64,000 bases of DNA from Microbacterium galbinum (GCF_023091225.1 NZ_JAHWXM010000001.1:496001-560000); one strand, 5' to 3'; counted from the stretch's first letter, positions 8,541 to 18,046 are shown. Numbers and translations: made by a program. Notes: generated by a model from the letters alone, not told the origin.

Positions 8541-8568
8541 GGGATTCCGCTGTGAATAACGCCGAGTT
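8541..8568 (+). promoter_or_regulatory. Possible SigR/SigH-type promoter of rbpA
   Basis: GGGATT (8541-8546) and GTT (8566-8568) are 19 bases apart, one mismatch from the actinobacterial thiol-stress sigma consensus GGGAAT-N18/19-GTT. In Streptomyces rbpA is a known target of that sigma factor, which makes the match plausible. It could still be chance. Confidence 0.3.
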
Positions 8569-8634
8569 TCCAGAGACGTGGATGAAGCGCACAGGCTGGA
8601 GCGTTATACCTGACAGCGACGAGAGGACCACACA

Positions 8635-9018
8635 ATGGCAGATCGCAGCCTGCGCGGCATCCGACTCGGCGCCCAGAGCCTACAGAGCGAAGAGGGCGTC
8701 GTTTTCATGGAGCGCCGTGAGACCACCTATACCTGTGACACATGCGGCCACGTCACGAACCTGATGTTCGCGGCCGACGCCGAGCCGCCCCAGACCTGGG
8801 AATGCCGCTCCTGCGGTGCCGACGCCCGACTCAACGTCGACGGCCAGGCCGTGACGCTCGAGGCGACCGACGAAAAGGCCGCCCGCACCCACTGGGACAT
8901 GCTGCTGGAGCGCCGCACGCGCGCCGAGCTCGAAGAACTGCTCGAGGAGCGCCTCGCCTTCATCCGCGCGCGCCGCGGAGCCGGTGAGGACCCGACGCGG
9001 GAGAAGATCGGGGCCTAA
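8635..9018 (+). CDS. rbpA: RNA polymerase-binding protein RbpA
   Basis: A 127-residue RbpA, the actinobacterial factor that binds RNA polymerase and the principal sigma factor and stabilises the open promoter complex. The N-terminus MADRSLRGIRLG matches the conserved RbpA tail. Four cysteines (34, 37, 57, 60) form an intact zinc-binding core, unlike mycobacterial RbpA, where I recall fewer cysteines. The sigma-interacting C-terminus THWDMLLERRTRAELEELL is unmistakable. The ribosome-binding site is AGAGGA. It is transcribed alone and convergent with lnt; the two stop codons nearly touch. Confidence 0.97.
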   Translation: MADRSLRGIRLGAQSLQSEEGVVFMERRETTYTCDTCGHVTNLMFAADAEPPQTWECRSCGADARLNVDGQAVTLEATDEKAARTHWDMLLERRTRAELEELLEERLAFIRARRGAGEDPTREKIGA

Positions 9019-10538
9019 GCCCGACGAGCGCGCCACCACCCGAGAGCGAGCGCGCCCAGCCCACCCCAGAGCAGGATCTGCTGCACCCAGGGACCCAGCA
9101 CCACACCCGCCGTGAGGCCGGAGCGGAGCTCGACATCTTCGAGCATCGCCCCGGCCTCATCTGCGTCCAGGCTCGTGATCGTCGACCCGTCCGGACGGAT
9201 GATCTGGCTCGTACCCACCGTCGAGACGTTGACGACGCTGCGCCCGGTCTCGATCGCCCGCATCCGCGCGAACGCGAGCTGCTGCAGATTCTCGGCGGTC
9301 CCCCGGAAGTCCGCGTTGTTGGTCTGGAACACGAGGACCTCGGCGCCGCCCGTCACGCTCTCGTGAATGATGTCGTCGTAGATGACGTCGAAGCAGATCG
9401 CGAGACCGATGAGTGCGCCGTCGATGTCCATGATCGGCGGGTTGATCCCCGGGGTGTACTCGCGGCCGATGAGGCCGATCAGATCGGGGGCCAGGGCATA
9501 GTAGAAGTCGCGGTCGGGAACGTACTCGCCGAAGGGCACCGGATGCCGCTTGTCGTGGATCTGTTCTGCTCCCCCGGCATCCGTCCACAGCATCGACGTG
9601 TTCCAGTAGAGGTCGTTGCGGGCGGTCGCGGCGTTCGCGAGCACCGGCGCGTCGATCCGGGTCGAGACCAGCGTCAGCTGACGCGCGAGCGTCTCGTTCT
9701 GGAAGGGGTCGGTGTCGAGGCTGCCCTCCGGCCAGACGAGGAGGTCGACGTCTCCGCCGTACAGGGGCTCGGTGGCTTCGGTCTGCGCGCGGACCACGGC
9801 GAAGGGCGTACGCTCGTCGAAATACCCGGTCGGACCGTTTCCCTGTACGGCGGCGATGCGCATCTCACCCGCGGGAGCGGTCGGGAACTGCGGCGTCGCG
9901 AGCAGCACGACCGCGAGTGCTACGGGCACGAGCAGCGGCATCGGGCGCCGCCACAGCCTCAGCCGCACAGCCTCGATCAGCATCGCCACGACGAGAACCA
10001 TCAGGAACCCGAGACCCCCGACGCCGAGCCACGACGACACCGGAGCGAGCGGGCTCTCGGCCTGACTCATCCCGATCCGTGCCCACGGGAAGCCGCCGTA
10101 GGGCCAGGAGCCGACGAAGACCTCCCTGCCGACCCAGAGGGCCGCGACGACGATCGGGAGCACCAGCATCCGCCCCCAGGCGCCGGGAAGCGCGCGAGCG
10201 ATCCACCGGTAGGCGAGGGCGATCGGGATGAGGGCGAGAGCCGTCAGACCGCCCTCGAGGACGCTGAGAGCAGCCCAGGGAACCGGGCCCAGATACCTCG
10301 AGGTCCACGACACCAGAAGAGCGAAGAACAGGATGCCGTAGACCAGGCCGACCAGCAGCGCTCCGCCCGCGCGACGGCCGATCAACGCCAGCAGCAGCAG
10401 CGCGGTCGCCGGGAACGCGAGAACCCAGATCGCGGCCGCCGGGTAGGCGAGATTCATGAGCAGCGCCGCGGCGGCGGCCGCGATCGACGCCGCCCACAAC
10501 GGCAGGAGCGGGCGCGGTCGAATCGTGCGTTCAGCCAT
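9015..10538 (-). CDS. lnt: Apolipoprotein N-acyltransferase
   Basis: About 507 residues. N-terminal hydrophobic segments (six or more between residues 12 and 215) precede a carbon-nitrogen hydrolase domain. The catalytic triad is visible as Glu in LVWPEGSLD, Lys in IHDKRHPVPFGEY and Cys in AICFDVIYDD. Lnt adds the third acyl chain to diacylated lipoproteins at the membrane; the window encodes several lipoproteins as possible substrates. I chose the ATG at 10538; a GTG at 10553 would overlap the helY stop by four bases. It is the last gene of the trmI-helY operon. Confidence 0.93.
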   Translation of the reverse strand: MAERTIRPRPLLPLWAASIAAAAAALLMNLAYPAAAIWVLAFPATALLLLALIGRRAGGALLVGLVYGILFFALLVSWTSRYLGPVPWAALSVLEGGLTALALIPIALAYRWIARALPGAWGRMLVLPIVVAALWVGREVFVGSWPYGGFPWARIGMSQAESPLAPVSSWLGVGGLGFLMVLVVAMLIEAVRLRLWRRPMPLLVPVALAVVLLATPQFPTAPAGEMRIAAVQGNGPTGYFDERTPFAVVRAQTEATEPLYGGDVDLLVWPEGSLDTDPFQNETLARQLTLVSTRIDAPVLANAATARNDLYWNTSMLWTDAGGAEQIHDKRHPVPFGEYVPDRDFYYALAPDLIGLIGREYTPGINPPIMDIDGALIGLAICFDVIYDDIIHESVTGGAEVLVFQTNNADFRGTAENLQQLAFARMRAIETGRSVVNVSTVGTSQIIRPDGSTITSLDADEAGAMLEDVELRSGLTAGVVLGPWVQQILLWGGLGALALGWWRARRA

Positions 10539-10549
10539 GTTCACCCCGG

Positions 10550-13024
10550 TCACATCGAGGAGTAGGCGACGATGCCGCGGCGTACGCCGTCGAGCGCCGT
10601 GCGGGCCGTGCGGGCGAGCGCTCCGTCCTCGGCGACGATCGAGAGCTGGTCGAGGAGGTCGATCGTCTGTTTGGCCCAGCGGACGAAGTCGCCGGCCGCC
10701 ATATCGGCATCGACGAGCACCCGATCCAGCATCCCGCCGCGAGCCCAGGAGTGCATCGCCCCGGCGAGGCCGGCGGCGAGCGGCTCGGAGCCGGGGAGGT
10801 GATGATCCTGTTCCAGATCATCGAGAACGGCCCACAGCGCCGTCGTCTTCTCGTATGCGGCACGGAACGCGCCGCGCGGAAGACCGCGCTCCCCCGAGTT
10901 CGCCTCATCGCGCCGCGGTTCGTAGACCAGGCAGCAGGCCATGGCCGCGAGCGAGGGTGCATCGAGGCCCGACCACAGCCCCTGGCGCAACGACTCGGCC
11001 ACGAGCAGATCCCGCTCGCCGTAGATGCGCCGCATCGTGCGGCCCGCCTCGGTGAGCGTCATCTCGTCGCCGTCGGAGCGCAGGTAGTCGAGCGTCTCGA
11101 GCACCTCGACCACGCGGTCGAAGACACGGGCCACCGTTCCGGTACGGGTCTCGATCTGACGGCGGATGCGGTCGGTCTGACGCTTCAGCTTCCAGTAGCG
11201 CTCCGCCCACCGGGCGTGCGCTTCGCGATCCGGGCAACTGTGGCACGGGTGCCGCTGCATCTTCGTGCGGAGCTGCTGGATGCGCTTCAGCCGCTTGTCA
11301 CGGGCCGAACGCGGGGCTCCCGAGTCCTGCCGGTTCTTCTTCTCGAGGTCGCTCAGCTCGCGACGGATCGTGGAGTACTCCACGAAATCACCGTGCTCGC
11401 ACGACATCGACTTCTCGTAGCCCGCGAGCGACACCTCGGCCTCGCGCACCTGACGGGCGAGACCGACCACGGCGCGATCGGCCTGGAACTGCGCGAACGA
11501 CGACTCGAGGATCTGGCGGGCCCGCGGCTTGCCGAACAGGTCGATGAGGTTCACGGCCATGTTGTACGTCGGCCGGAAGCTCGAGTTCAGCGGGTAGGTG
11601 CGCCGCGACGCGAGAGCGGCCACGGCCTGCGGATCCATGCCCTCGGTCCACTGCACCACCGCGTGGCCTTCGACGTCGATGCCGCGGCGCCCGGCGCGAC
11701 CGGTGAGCTGCGTGTACTCCCCCGAGGTGATCGCGACGCGGGCTTCGCCGTTGAACTTCTCCATCTTCTCGAGCACGACGGTGCGCGCCGGCATGTTGAT
11801 GCCGAGTGCGAGGGTCTCGGTCGCGAAGACGACCTTGACGAGCTTGCGCTGGTAGAGCTCTTCGACGACCTCCTTGAAGGCCGGCAGCAGGCCCGCGTGG
11901 TGCGAGGCCACGCCGCGCTCGAGATTGTCGAGCCACTCCCAGTAGCCGAGGACGCCGAGGTCCTCCTCCTGGAGCGTGCGGGTGCGCTCCTCGACGATCG
12001 CGCGGATCTCGGCGCGCTCCTCCTGCGACGTGAGGCGCATGCCCGAACGCCTCACCTGCGCGACGGCGGCATCGCAGCCGACGCGGCTGAAGATGAAGAA
12101 GATCGCCGGCAGCAGATTCGCGCGTTCGAGGAGGTGGATGACCTCCGGGCGATCGATCCGCTCGATACGGCGCGCATTCGACGGACGCACTGGCCGCTGC
12201 CCTCCGCGCGGTGGGCGCTTCGCCTGGCGACCGGCGTGGCGGTTGCTGACGTAGGACTGCGCACGACGGTTGTTGTCGTAGTTCGAGCCGGTGAACGAGC
12301 GGATGCGCATCAGCTCCTGGTTCACCTGCGCCGTGGCGACACCTGCGCGGTCATCGAACAGGGGCAGGAGATCATCGCGAACGAGCACATGTTGCTCCAG
12401 CGGGACGGGGCGGATCTCCGAGACGATCACTTCGGTGTCGCCGCGCACCGTGTCGAGCCAGTCGCCGAACTCCTCGGCGTTCGACACCGTGGCGCTCAGC
12501 GAGACGAGGCGCACCTGCGACGGCAGGTGGATGATGACCTCTTCCCACACGGCGCCGCGGAATCGGTCGGCGAGGTAGTGGACCTCGTCCATCACGACGT
12601 AGCGGAGATCCCGCAGCGCCGCCGAGTCGGCGTAGATCATGTTGCGCAGCACCTCGGTGGTCATCACCACGATGCGCGCGTTGCCGTTGATGTTGGTGTC
12701 GCCGGTGAGGAGCCCGACCTCGTCGGCGCCGTAGACGTCGACGAGCTCGCGGAACTTCTGGTTCGAGAGCGCCTTCATCGGGGTCGTGTAGAACGCTTTG
12801 TCGCGCGGCGTCTGCATCGCGAGATGGATCGCGAACTCGCCCACGATCGTCTTGCCGGCCCCGGTCGGTGCGGCGACCAGGACGCTGTTCCCGCGCTCGA
12901 GCGCGTGACAGCCCTCGATCTGGAACGGGTCGAGATCGAATCGCTGTCGCGCGGCGAACGCGGAGGTCTCCGGGTGCTCCGATGCCTGACGCGCGGCGGC
13001 GTATCGCTCCGCCGGCGAACTCAT
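10550..13024 (-). CDS. helY: Ski2-like DEAD/DEAH-box helicase HelY
   Basis: An 824-residue superfamily 2 helicase of the Ski2/Mtr4 type. Motif I is APTGAGKT (about residues 50-57), motif II DEVH, motif III SAT (LSATVSN), and motif VI QLTGRAGRRGID. A Lys/Arg-rich insert, a cysteine pair CHSCPD and a helical C-terminal domain follow. HelY is thought to act on RNA, but its substrate is not settled. The true start is the ATG at 13024, which overlaps the tatC stop by ATGA; a much longer open frame runs upstream but lies inside tatC in another frame. The tatA-tatC-helY order matches mycobacteria. Confidence 0.94.
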   Translation of the reverse strand: MSSPAERYAAARQASEHPETSAFAARQRFDLDPFQIEGCHALERGNSVLVAAPTGAGKTIVGEFAIHLAMQTPRDKAFYTTPMKALSNQKFRELVDVYGADEVGLLTGDTNINGNARIVVMTTEVLRNMIYADSAALRDLRYVVMDEVHYLADRFRGAVWEEVIIHLPSQVRLVSLSATVSNAEEFGDWLDTVRGDTEVIVSEIRPVPLEQHVLVRDDLLPLFDDRAGVATAQVNQELMRIRSFTGSNYDNNRRAQSYVSNRHAGRQAKRPPRGGQRPVRPSNARRIERIDRPEVIHLLERANLLPAIFFIFSRVGCDAAVAQVRRSGMRLTSQEERAEIRAIVEERTRTLQEEDLGVLGYWEWLDNLERGVASHHAGLLPAFKEVVEELYQRKLVKVVFATETLALGINMPARTVVLEKMEKFNGEARVAITSGEYTQLTGRAGRRGIDVEGHAVVQWTEGMDPQAVAALASRRTYPLNSSFRPTYNMAVNLIDLFGKPRARQILESSFAQFQADRAVVGLARQVREAEVSLAGYEKSMSCEHGDFVEYSTIRRELSDLEKKNRQDSGAPRSARDKRLKRIQQLRTKMQRHPCHSCPDREAHARWAERYWKLKRQTDRIRRQIETRTGTVARVFDRVVEVLETLDYLRSDGDEMTLTEAGRTMRRIYGERDLLVAESLRQGLWSGLDAPSLAAMACCLVYEPRRDEANSGERGLPRGAFRAAYEKTTALWAVLDDLEQDHHLPGSEPLAAGLAGAMHSWARGGMLDRVLVDADMAAGDFVRWAKQTIDLLDQLSIVAEDGALARTARTALDGVRRGIVAYSSM

Positions 13025-13830
13025 GCGGCGTCCGGCAGGAGGCCGGCGGCCGCATCCTGCTTGCGCTTGCGCCGGTCGAACAGCAGCGACAGACCGGCGG
13101 CCGCGAAGTACAGGACGATCAGGATGCCGGCGAGCATCAGCATGCTCACCACGTCGGCGGCCGGCGTCGCGAGGGCGGCGAAGACCGTGGCGATGATGAT
13201 CGCGACGCGCCATCCCTTGAGGATCGCCCGCCCCGACATGATGCCCGCGAAGTTCAGTGCGACGAGGAAGACCGGCAGCACGAAGGAGACACCGATCACG
13301 AGCATAAGTTTGAAGATGAAGTCGTAGTAGTCCTGGGCGGCGTAGAAGTTGGTGCCGCCCTCCGGCGTGAAGCTCCACATCAGCTCGATGATGTGCGGCA
13401 TGATCATGACGCCGAGGTAGCACCCGCCGAGGAACAGCGGAACGGCGGCAGCGACGAAGCCGATCGTGTAGCGCACCTCTTTGCGGGTGAGGCCGGGCAT
13501 GATGAACGCCCAGATCTGCCACAGCCAGACCGGCGCGGAGGCGAAGAGACCGATCGACAGGGCGATGCGCATGCGCATGTCGAACGCGGAGGTCACGGTC
13601 GAGAAGTTGAGGGCGCTGAAGTCGTCGCCCCGCTTCTCGGTGATGAGACGGATCGGCCCGGTGATGAAGTGGATGATCGGATCCGCGACGATGAACGCCA
13701 GCACCATGCCGACGACCAGCGCGATGGCGGCGATCATCAGACGGCGGCGCAACTCGACGAGGTGCGCTCCGAGAGACATCCGCCGGTCGCGGTCCGGCTT
13801 CGCCTTCGCGGCCGGGTCCATCACTGCCAC
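13021..13830 (-). CDS. tatC: Sec-independent protein translocase TatC
   Basis: A 269-residue TatC with six transmembrane helices. The conserved N-terminal segment MSLGAHLVELRRRL binds twin-arginine signal peptides, and FIMPGLTRKEVR and the periplasmic FTPEGG loops are present. TatC forms the receptor core of the twin-arginine export system. Start options are GTG at 13830 or ATG at 13821; neither has a strong ribosome-binding site, which fits translational coupling to tatA six bases upstream. The stop overlaps the helY start. Confidence 0.95.
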   Translation of the reverse strand: MAVMDPAAKAKPDRDRRMSLGAHLVELRRRLMIAAIALVVGMVLAFIVADPIIHFITGPIRLITEKRGDDFSALNFSTVTSAFDMRMRIALSIGLFASAPVWLWQIWAFIMPGLTRKEVRYTIGFVAAAVPLFLGGCYLGVMIMPHIIELMWSFTPEGGTNFYAAQDYYDFIFKLMLVIGVSFVLPVFLVALNFAGIMSGRAILKGWRVAIIIATVFAALATPAADVVSMLMLAGILIVLYFAAAGLSLLFDRRKRKQDAAAGLLPDAA

Positions 13831-13836
13831 GAGCGG

Positions 13837-14076
13837 TCAGGCGCGCGGCGGAGTCTCAGGTTCTGAGCCCGAGTTCTTCACCGTGGTCGGGTCCACTGCC
13901 GCGTTCTCCGCGGCCGCCGGACCGTCTTCTTCCTTCATCGCCTTCATCTCTCCCTTGAAGACGCGGGCCGACTGGCCGACGCTCTTCGCGAGGGCGGGCA
14001 GCTTTGCCGCGCCGAAAAGGAGGAGGATCACGGCGAGCACGATCAGGAGGTGCCACCCCTGCAGTCCAGCAAACAT
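13837..14076 (-). CDS. tatA: Twin-arginine translocase subunit TatA
   Basis: A 79-residue TatA/E protein: a short N-terminal transmembrane helix ([16 protein letters not shown]), the [16 protein letters not shown] hinge and amphipathic helix, then an acidic, disordered tail. It oligomerises to form the Tat transport passage with TatC, which is encoded next. The gene begins two bases after the pafC stop, so pafC, tatA and tatC are cotranscribed. Confidence 0.95.
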   Translation of the reverse strand: MFAGLQGWHLLIVLAVILLLFGAAKLPALAKSVGQSARVFKGEMKAMKEEDGPAAAENAAVDPTTVKNSGSEPETPPRA

Positions 14077-14078
14077 CT

Positions 14079-15098
14079 CTAGTTCCCGTCGTCGGTGGGC
14101 GATTCGGCCAGTCTACCCGGCTGTGCTGTGGATGGGCGGTGGTAGAGCGCGAGTCCCGCAGACGCCCATTCCCGGGTCGCCGCGCGCGCGATGCCCGGCT
14201 CGAGCACCTCGAGCGCTCCCCCGAAACGGGCCGCGATGCGCTTGATACCGCGCGGATCTGCGAGGTGCAGGTGCGCCGTGACCACGCCATCGAGGGTCTC
14301 GACCTCATCCGCGGAGAGAAGCCCGCCCAGGAGCGGAGCGAGTCGTTCGGGAACGCGCACGGTGACCTCGCGGTCGTCCGCCACCTCGGCGAAGGCCTCG
14401 GGGACGTGCTCGCCCGCGTGCGTGATCGGGATGTCGGTCAGCTGCGGGCGGCTCACCCGGTCGAGGTGGAAGGTGCGCATCGCCTGACGCAGATGACACC
14501 ATCCCTGCAGATACCACTGGCCATTGGTGATCAGGATCTGCACCGGATCGACCGTGCGCGTGGTCGGCTGCGCGTCGGGCGCCTGATAGGTGAACGAGAT
14601 CGCGCGCCCCTCTTGCACCCCACGGGACACCGCCTCGCGCACCTCATCGACCGCCGTGGGCGCGATGACCACCTCGGCGGGAGCGTCGGCCGCTCCTCGG
14701 GAGAGCTTCGAGATGAGACCGGCGACGAGCCCCGAGTCCGAGACCGCGGGCACCGCAGCGACCATCTGCAGCCCGGCGAGCAGTGCTGCGGCTTCGCGCG
14801 CCGTGAACCGCGGCACCCGGCGCAGCGCGACGTCGTTCGTGATCTCGATGACGTCTTCCTGGTCGAGCAGGTCCCAGTTGATGTCGAACATCTCCTGCGG
14901 CTGCTGCCAGAAACCGGCTTCGCCGGGAAGGCCGATGACGGTCAGCTTCTCGACCATCGCCCGCATCTCGCGCGGGGTCACGCCGAACTCCGCGGATGCC
15001 TCGGCCAGGGAGACCTGTCCGTGTTCGAGAAGGTACGGCACGAGGGTCAGGTACAGACGCACCCGATCACCGGCGAGCAACGGCTTCTTCGCACTCAT
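14079..15098 (-). CDS. pafC: WYL-domain regulator PafC
   Basis: A 339-residue regulator with an N-terminal winged helix-turn-helix and a central WYL domain ([24 protein letters not shown], about residues 190-215), then a WCX-type C-terminal extension. PafC works with PafB as a transcriptional activator of the mycobacterial DNA-damage response, independently of the proteasome. The start ATG overlaps the pafB stop by ATGA, as expected for a heteromeric pair made in equal amounts. Confidence 0.92.
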   Translation of the reverse strand: MSAKKPLLAGDRVRLYLTLVPYLLEHGQVSLAEASAEFGVTPREMRAMVEKLTVIGLPGEAGFWQQPQEMFDINWDLLDQEDVIEITNDVALRRVPRFTAREAAALLAGLQMVAAVPAVSDSGLVAGLISKLSRGAADAPAEVVIAPTAVDEVREAVSRGVQEGRAISFTYQAPDAQPTTRTVDPVQILITNGQWYLQGWCHLRQAMRTFHLDRVSRPQLTDIPITHAGEHVPEAFAEVADDREVTVRVPERLAPLLGGLLSADEVETLDGVVTAHLHLADPRGIKRIAARFGGALEVLEPGIARAATREWASAGLALYHRPSTAQPGRLAESPTDDGN

Positions 15099-16087
15099 CG
15101 TCGGACCTCCCGCTCGGCGTGGGTCTCGGCGACCGCGCGGAGACGCGACACCACCGCGTCGCGGAGCTCGTCGGGCTCGACCACACGGACCTCTGGGCCG
15201 TACGAGGCGAGCTCGTCGGCGAGGATGTGGACATCGACGAAGGGGACGCGGATGCCCTGGACCGCCGGGACCGCCCTCCGCCCGAGCCGCAGAGACGCCT
15301 CGGTACCCGGAGTGATCTCGAGCAGAGCGGAGTTCTGGGACGCCACCTCCTCGAGTCCCGCGAGCGCGCGGTCACCCGCTCCGTCCCGCAGAACGGGGTC
15401 GAAGGTCGTCGCCGTCACCGTCACATCCCCGACGATGCGGCTGAGCAGGAACGTACGGTCGCCCGCGGCGTCGATGTCGATGCCGAACACGTGCCAGCGC
15501 GCCTCGTAGTCCACCAGCGCGAGCGGCTGGACCCGGCGACGACGAGGAGCATCCTCCCCCGGCTTCAGGTAGTCGAAAGCGACGACTCGGCTCTTCTCGA
15601 TCGCCTCCTGGAGCGGACCGAACGCGGCATCCCGCGCCGTGATGCGCGGCGCGAACCCGATGATCGGCTCGTCACCGTCGATCCCGAGGGCGCGGATCTT
15701 CCGAACACCGGACTGCGCGTCGCCCGATGCGGATTCCGCGCTCCACACGCTGCCCGCGAGACGCAGCACGGCGAGTTCGGCGGGCGTGAAGTCGATGTCG
15801 CTCGGCAGGTCGTACTCCGCCTGCGGAATCCGGTAGCGCGCCTCACGCAGATCGTTCGGGTCTGCGGCGTCGCCGATCGTCTCGACCGGCACACCGAGCG
15901 AGCGGAGTTCGTCCTTGTCGCGCTCGAACATCTTCTCGAGGGCATCCGACCGCGTTCCGGCATCCGCGCGCTGGCGGTACCCGGAGACGTTGTCGAGGAT
16001 CTGCTGCTTCGTGAGCCCGATCTCCGTCGCCATGAGAGCCACGACGAGATTCGTCAGGCGCTCCTCGGCGGGAATACGGGCGGCCAT
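15095..16087 (-). CDS. pafB: WYL-domain regulator PafB
   Basis: A 330-residue paralogue of PafC: helix-turn-helix at residues 10-70 (ERLTNLVVALMATEIGLTKQQIL), a WYL domain around VDYEARWHVFGIDIDAAGDRTFLLSRI, and a C-terminal WCX region. With PafC it forms the DNA-damage-responsive activator described in mycobacteria. The start ATG at 16087 overlaps the TGA of the FKBP gene by one base. In mycobacteria pafA precedes pafB, whereas here an FKBP lipoprotein gene does. Confidence 0.92.
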   Translation of the reverse strand: MAARIPAEERLTNLVVALMATEIGLTKQQILDNVSGYRQRADAGTRSDALEKMFERDKDELRSLGVPVETIGDAADPNDLREARYRIPQAEYDLPSDIDFTPAELAVLRLAGSVWSAESASGDAQSGVRKIRALGIDGDEPIIGFAPRITARDAAFGPLQEAIEKSRVVAFDYLKPGEDAPRRRRVQPLALVDYEARWHVFGIDIDAAGDRTFLLSRIVGDVTVTATTFDPVLRDGAGDRALAGLEEVASQNSALLEITPGTEASLRLGRRAVPAVQGIRVPFVDVHILADELASYGPEVRVVEPDELRDAVVSRLRAVAETHAEREVRR

Positions 16088-17016
16088 CACGGAGTCGGTA
16101 CCGGACCGGCACCCAGGATGTCGACGACGAACACCATGGCCTCGGTCTGCTCGGTCTTCGGCGCCACCACGAGCACCTGCGAGCCGACCGTCTGGCCGAT
16201 CAGCGCCTCGGCGATCGGGGGCGCGATCTGAGGCAGATCCAGCGAGACGGCGTCGCCCCACGTGGTGCGGACGATCTTCTTGTCGTCCCAGTTGAGCGCG
16301 GTGAAGTTCACCACTGGCGTCTGGCCCTCGACCAGCTTCTCGCCGTCCCCGGCGATGAGCGTCTGCACGGCCTGCGAGGTCGGAGCAGCCGTGTCGGGGA
16401 TGATCACGCCGGGAGTTCCGTCGGGGGCGCGGACCACGGTCGGCATGCCGCGTGCGTCGTTGAACTGCAGTGCGCCCTCCGCCTTGGGGAGGAACACGTC
16501 GAGCACATCGATGACGAAGACCATGTTGTCGTCGGCGTCGAGGCCGAGTGCCTCCGGAGCACCGGGCGCATCGTCGGGGGTCAGTGCCGAGACGATGCGC
16601 GATCCGCCCGTGGCGCACTCGAGGGCGTCGGAGAGCCCCGGGAACTGGGCGGACCAGTTGGCGATCGTGGAGACCTGCGTCGCGCTCGGGTCGTACGTGG
16701 TTTCGGTGACGAACTCGCCACTGTCTCCGCTGTAGAGCGAGAGTTCGAGCAGCATCGGCTGCTGCGCGCTCTCGACGGCCCGCCCGTCACCCACGATGAC
16801 ATCGGTGAATGCGGACTTCTCGAGGTGCAGGGGCGAGAAGATGCTCACATCCGGCTTGGCGCCGAGATCGCCCTCGACGGTCACCGCATCGGCGAGACCG
16901 CTCGAGCCGCCGGAGCGGTCGCACGCGGCGCCATCGAAGGTCGGAGCAGCCGTGCACCCCGTCAGAGCGAGGACGGCGAGGCTGAGAGTGGCCAGAACGG
17001 CGGACGTTTTACGCAC
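16087..17016 (-). CDS. FKBP-type peptidyl-prolyl isomerase-like lipoprotein
   Basis: A 309-residue exported lipoprotein. The signal peptide ends in the lipobox LTGC (Cys about residue 21). The C-terminal half fits an FKBP-type domain (VNFTALNWDDKKIVRTTWGD ... LIGQTVGSQVLVVAP), and an earlier, more divergent FKBP-like module may span residues 85-175. It is probably a foldase at the outer membrane surface. TAGACT lies seven bases before the GTG, and a GGAGGG is only one or two bases away, too close to work well, so the message may be leaderless. That implies an internal promoter for pafB-pafC-tat-helY-lnt. Confidence 0.85.
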   Translation of the reverse strand: MRKTSAVLATLSLAVLALTGCTAAPTFDGAACDRSGGSSGLADAVTVEGDLGAKPDVSIFSPLHLEKSAFTDVIVGDGRAVESAQQPMLLELSLYSGDSGEFVTETTYDPSATQVSTIANWSAQFPGLSDALECATGGSRIVSALTPDDAPGAPEALGLDADDNMVFVIDVLDVFLPKAEGALQFNDARGMPTVVRAPDGTPGVIIPDTAAPTSQAVQTLIAGDGEKLVEGQTPVVNFTALNWDDKKIVRTTWGDAVSLDLPQIAPPIAEALIGQTVGSQVLVVAPKTEQTEAMVFVVDILGAGPVPTP

Positions 17017-17023
17017 GCCCTCC

Positions 17024-17029
17024 AGTCTA
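17024..17029 (-). promoter_or_regulatory. Candidate -10 element for a leaderless FKBP transcript
   Basis: TAGACT on the minus strand, seven bases before the GTG at 17016. No clear -35 element is visible. Confidence 0.4.
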
Positions 17030-18046
17030 TTCGGTCGGGTGCTCCGATTCGCGCGATGCCGTCGCGATGCGCGCGCCCTCGGCGGCGCGCGCAGCCTCGC
17101 GGGCGCGCTTGCGCAGGTTCTTGTCGGTGATCTCGCGATCGCCGACGGCACCGGGGGTCCACTGCTCCACGTCGTCGTCGCCGTAGCTGGACTTCGAGGC
17201 GCGTCGCTTCACGGAGGGTGCGACCGTGCCCGGAGCCAGACGACGCGCGGTCAGCAGGAAGCCGGTGTGCGCGACCATCCGGTGATCGGGACGCACCGCG
17301 AGGCCCTCGACGTGCCAGCCGCGCACCATCGTCTCCGACGCGTCCGGATCCGTGAACAGTCCGGTGTTGCGGATGTACTCCGCGACGCGCGAGAGCTGCG
17401 TGGCGGTCGCGATGTAGCAGAGCACCACTCCCCCGGGCGTGAGCGCGTCGGCGACGACGTCGATGCACTCCCACGGGGCCAGCATGTCGAGCACGACGCG
17501 ATCGACGGATCCGGCGGGGAGCTCGGAGGGCAGCTGCTCGACGAGATCGCCGACGACGACGCTCCAGGTGTCCGGCTGCTCGCCGAAGAACGTCGCGACG
17601 TTGCCGCGGGCGACTTCGGCGAAGTCCTCTCGCCGCTCGAACGATACGAGCCTGCCCGCCGGCCCCACCGCACGAAGCAGCGACAGCGACAGGGCACCCG
17701 ATCCCACTCCGGCCTCGACCACCGTCGCTCCGGGGAAGACATCGGCCTGCATGACGATCTGGGCGGCATCCTTCGGATAGACGATCGCCGCGCCACGGGG
17801 CATCGACATCGCGAAGTCCTTCAGCAGCGGGCGCAGCGCGAGATACTCGTGGCCCGAGCTGTTCACGGCCACCGATCCGTCGGGCAGGCCGATGAGATCG
17901 CGGTGGCGCAGCACCCCGTGGTGGGTGTGCAGCTCGCCGTCCTCCCGGAGGGTGACGGTGTGCAGTCGGCCCTTGGGACCCGTGAGCTGGACGCGGTCGC
18001 CCTCGCGGAACGGGCCGCTCGGACGGTGCGTACCGGAGGCGGTCAT
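17027..18046 (-). CDS. trmI: tRNA (adenine-N1-)-methyltransferase TrmI
   Basis: A 339-residue class I methyltransferase of the TrmI family, which makes m1A58 in the T-loop of tRNAs. An N-terminal beta domain (FREGDRVQLTGPKGRLHTV) precedes the SAM-binding motif VVEAGVGSGALSLSLLRAVG (about residues 108-127) and the substrate motif LDMLAPWECID. The C-terminus is extended and basic (KRRASKSSYGDDDVEQW). In mycobacteria and streptomycetes this gene lies directly upstream of the proteasomal ATPase gene; here the FKBP gene follows instead. The GTGA-type overlap with the HAD gene shows cotranscription. Confidence 0.93.
   Translation of the reverse strand: MTASGTHRPSGPFREGDRVQLTGPKGRLHTVTLREDGELHTHHGVLRHRDLIGLPDGSVAVNSSGHEYLALRPLLKDFAMSMPRGAAIVYPKDAAQIVMQADVFPGATVVEAGVGSGALSLSLLRAVGPAGRLVSFERREDFAEVARGNVATFFGEQPDTWSVVVGDLVEQLPSELPAGSVDRVVLDMLAPWECIDVVADALTPGGVVLCYIATATQLSRVAEYIRNTGLFTDPDASETMVRGWHVEGLAVRPDHRMVAHTGFLLTARRLAPGTVAPSVKRRASKSSYGDDDVEQWTPGAVGDREITDKNLRKRAREAARAAEGARIATASRESEHPTE

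Noticed and set aside
10751..13327. Open frame of 858 codons on the plus strand, antisense to helY and tatC
   Set aside because: It lies entirely opposite a helicase with all its motifs, and its own translation has no recognisable fold.
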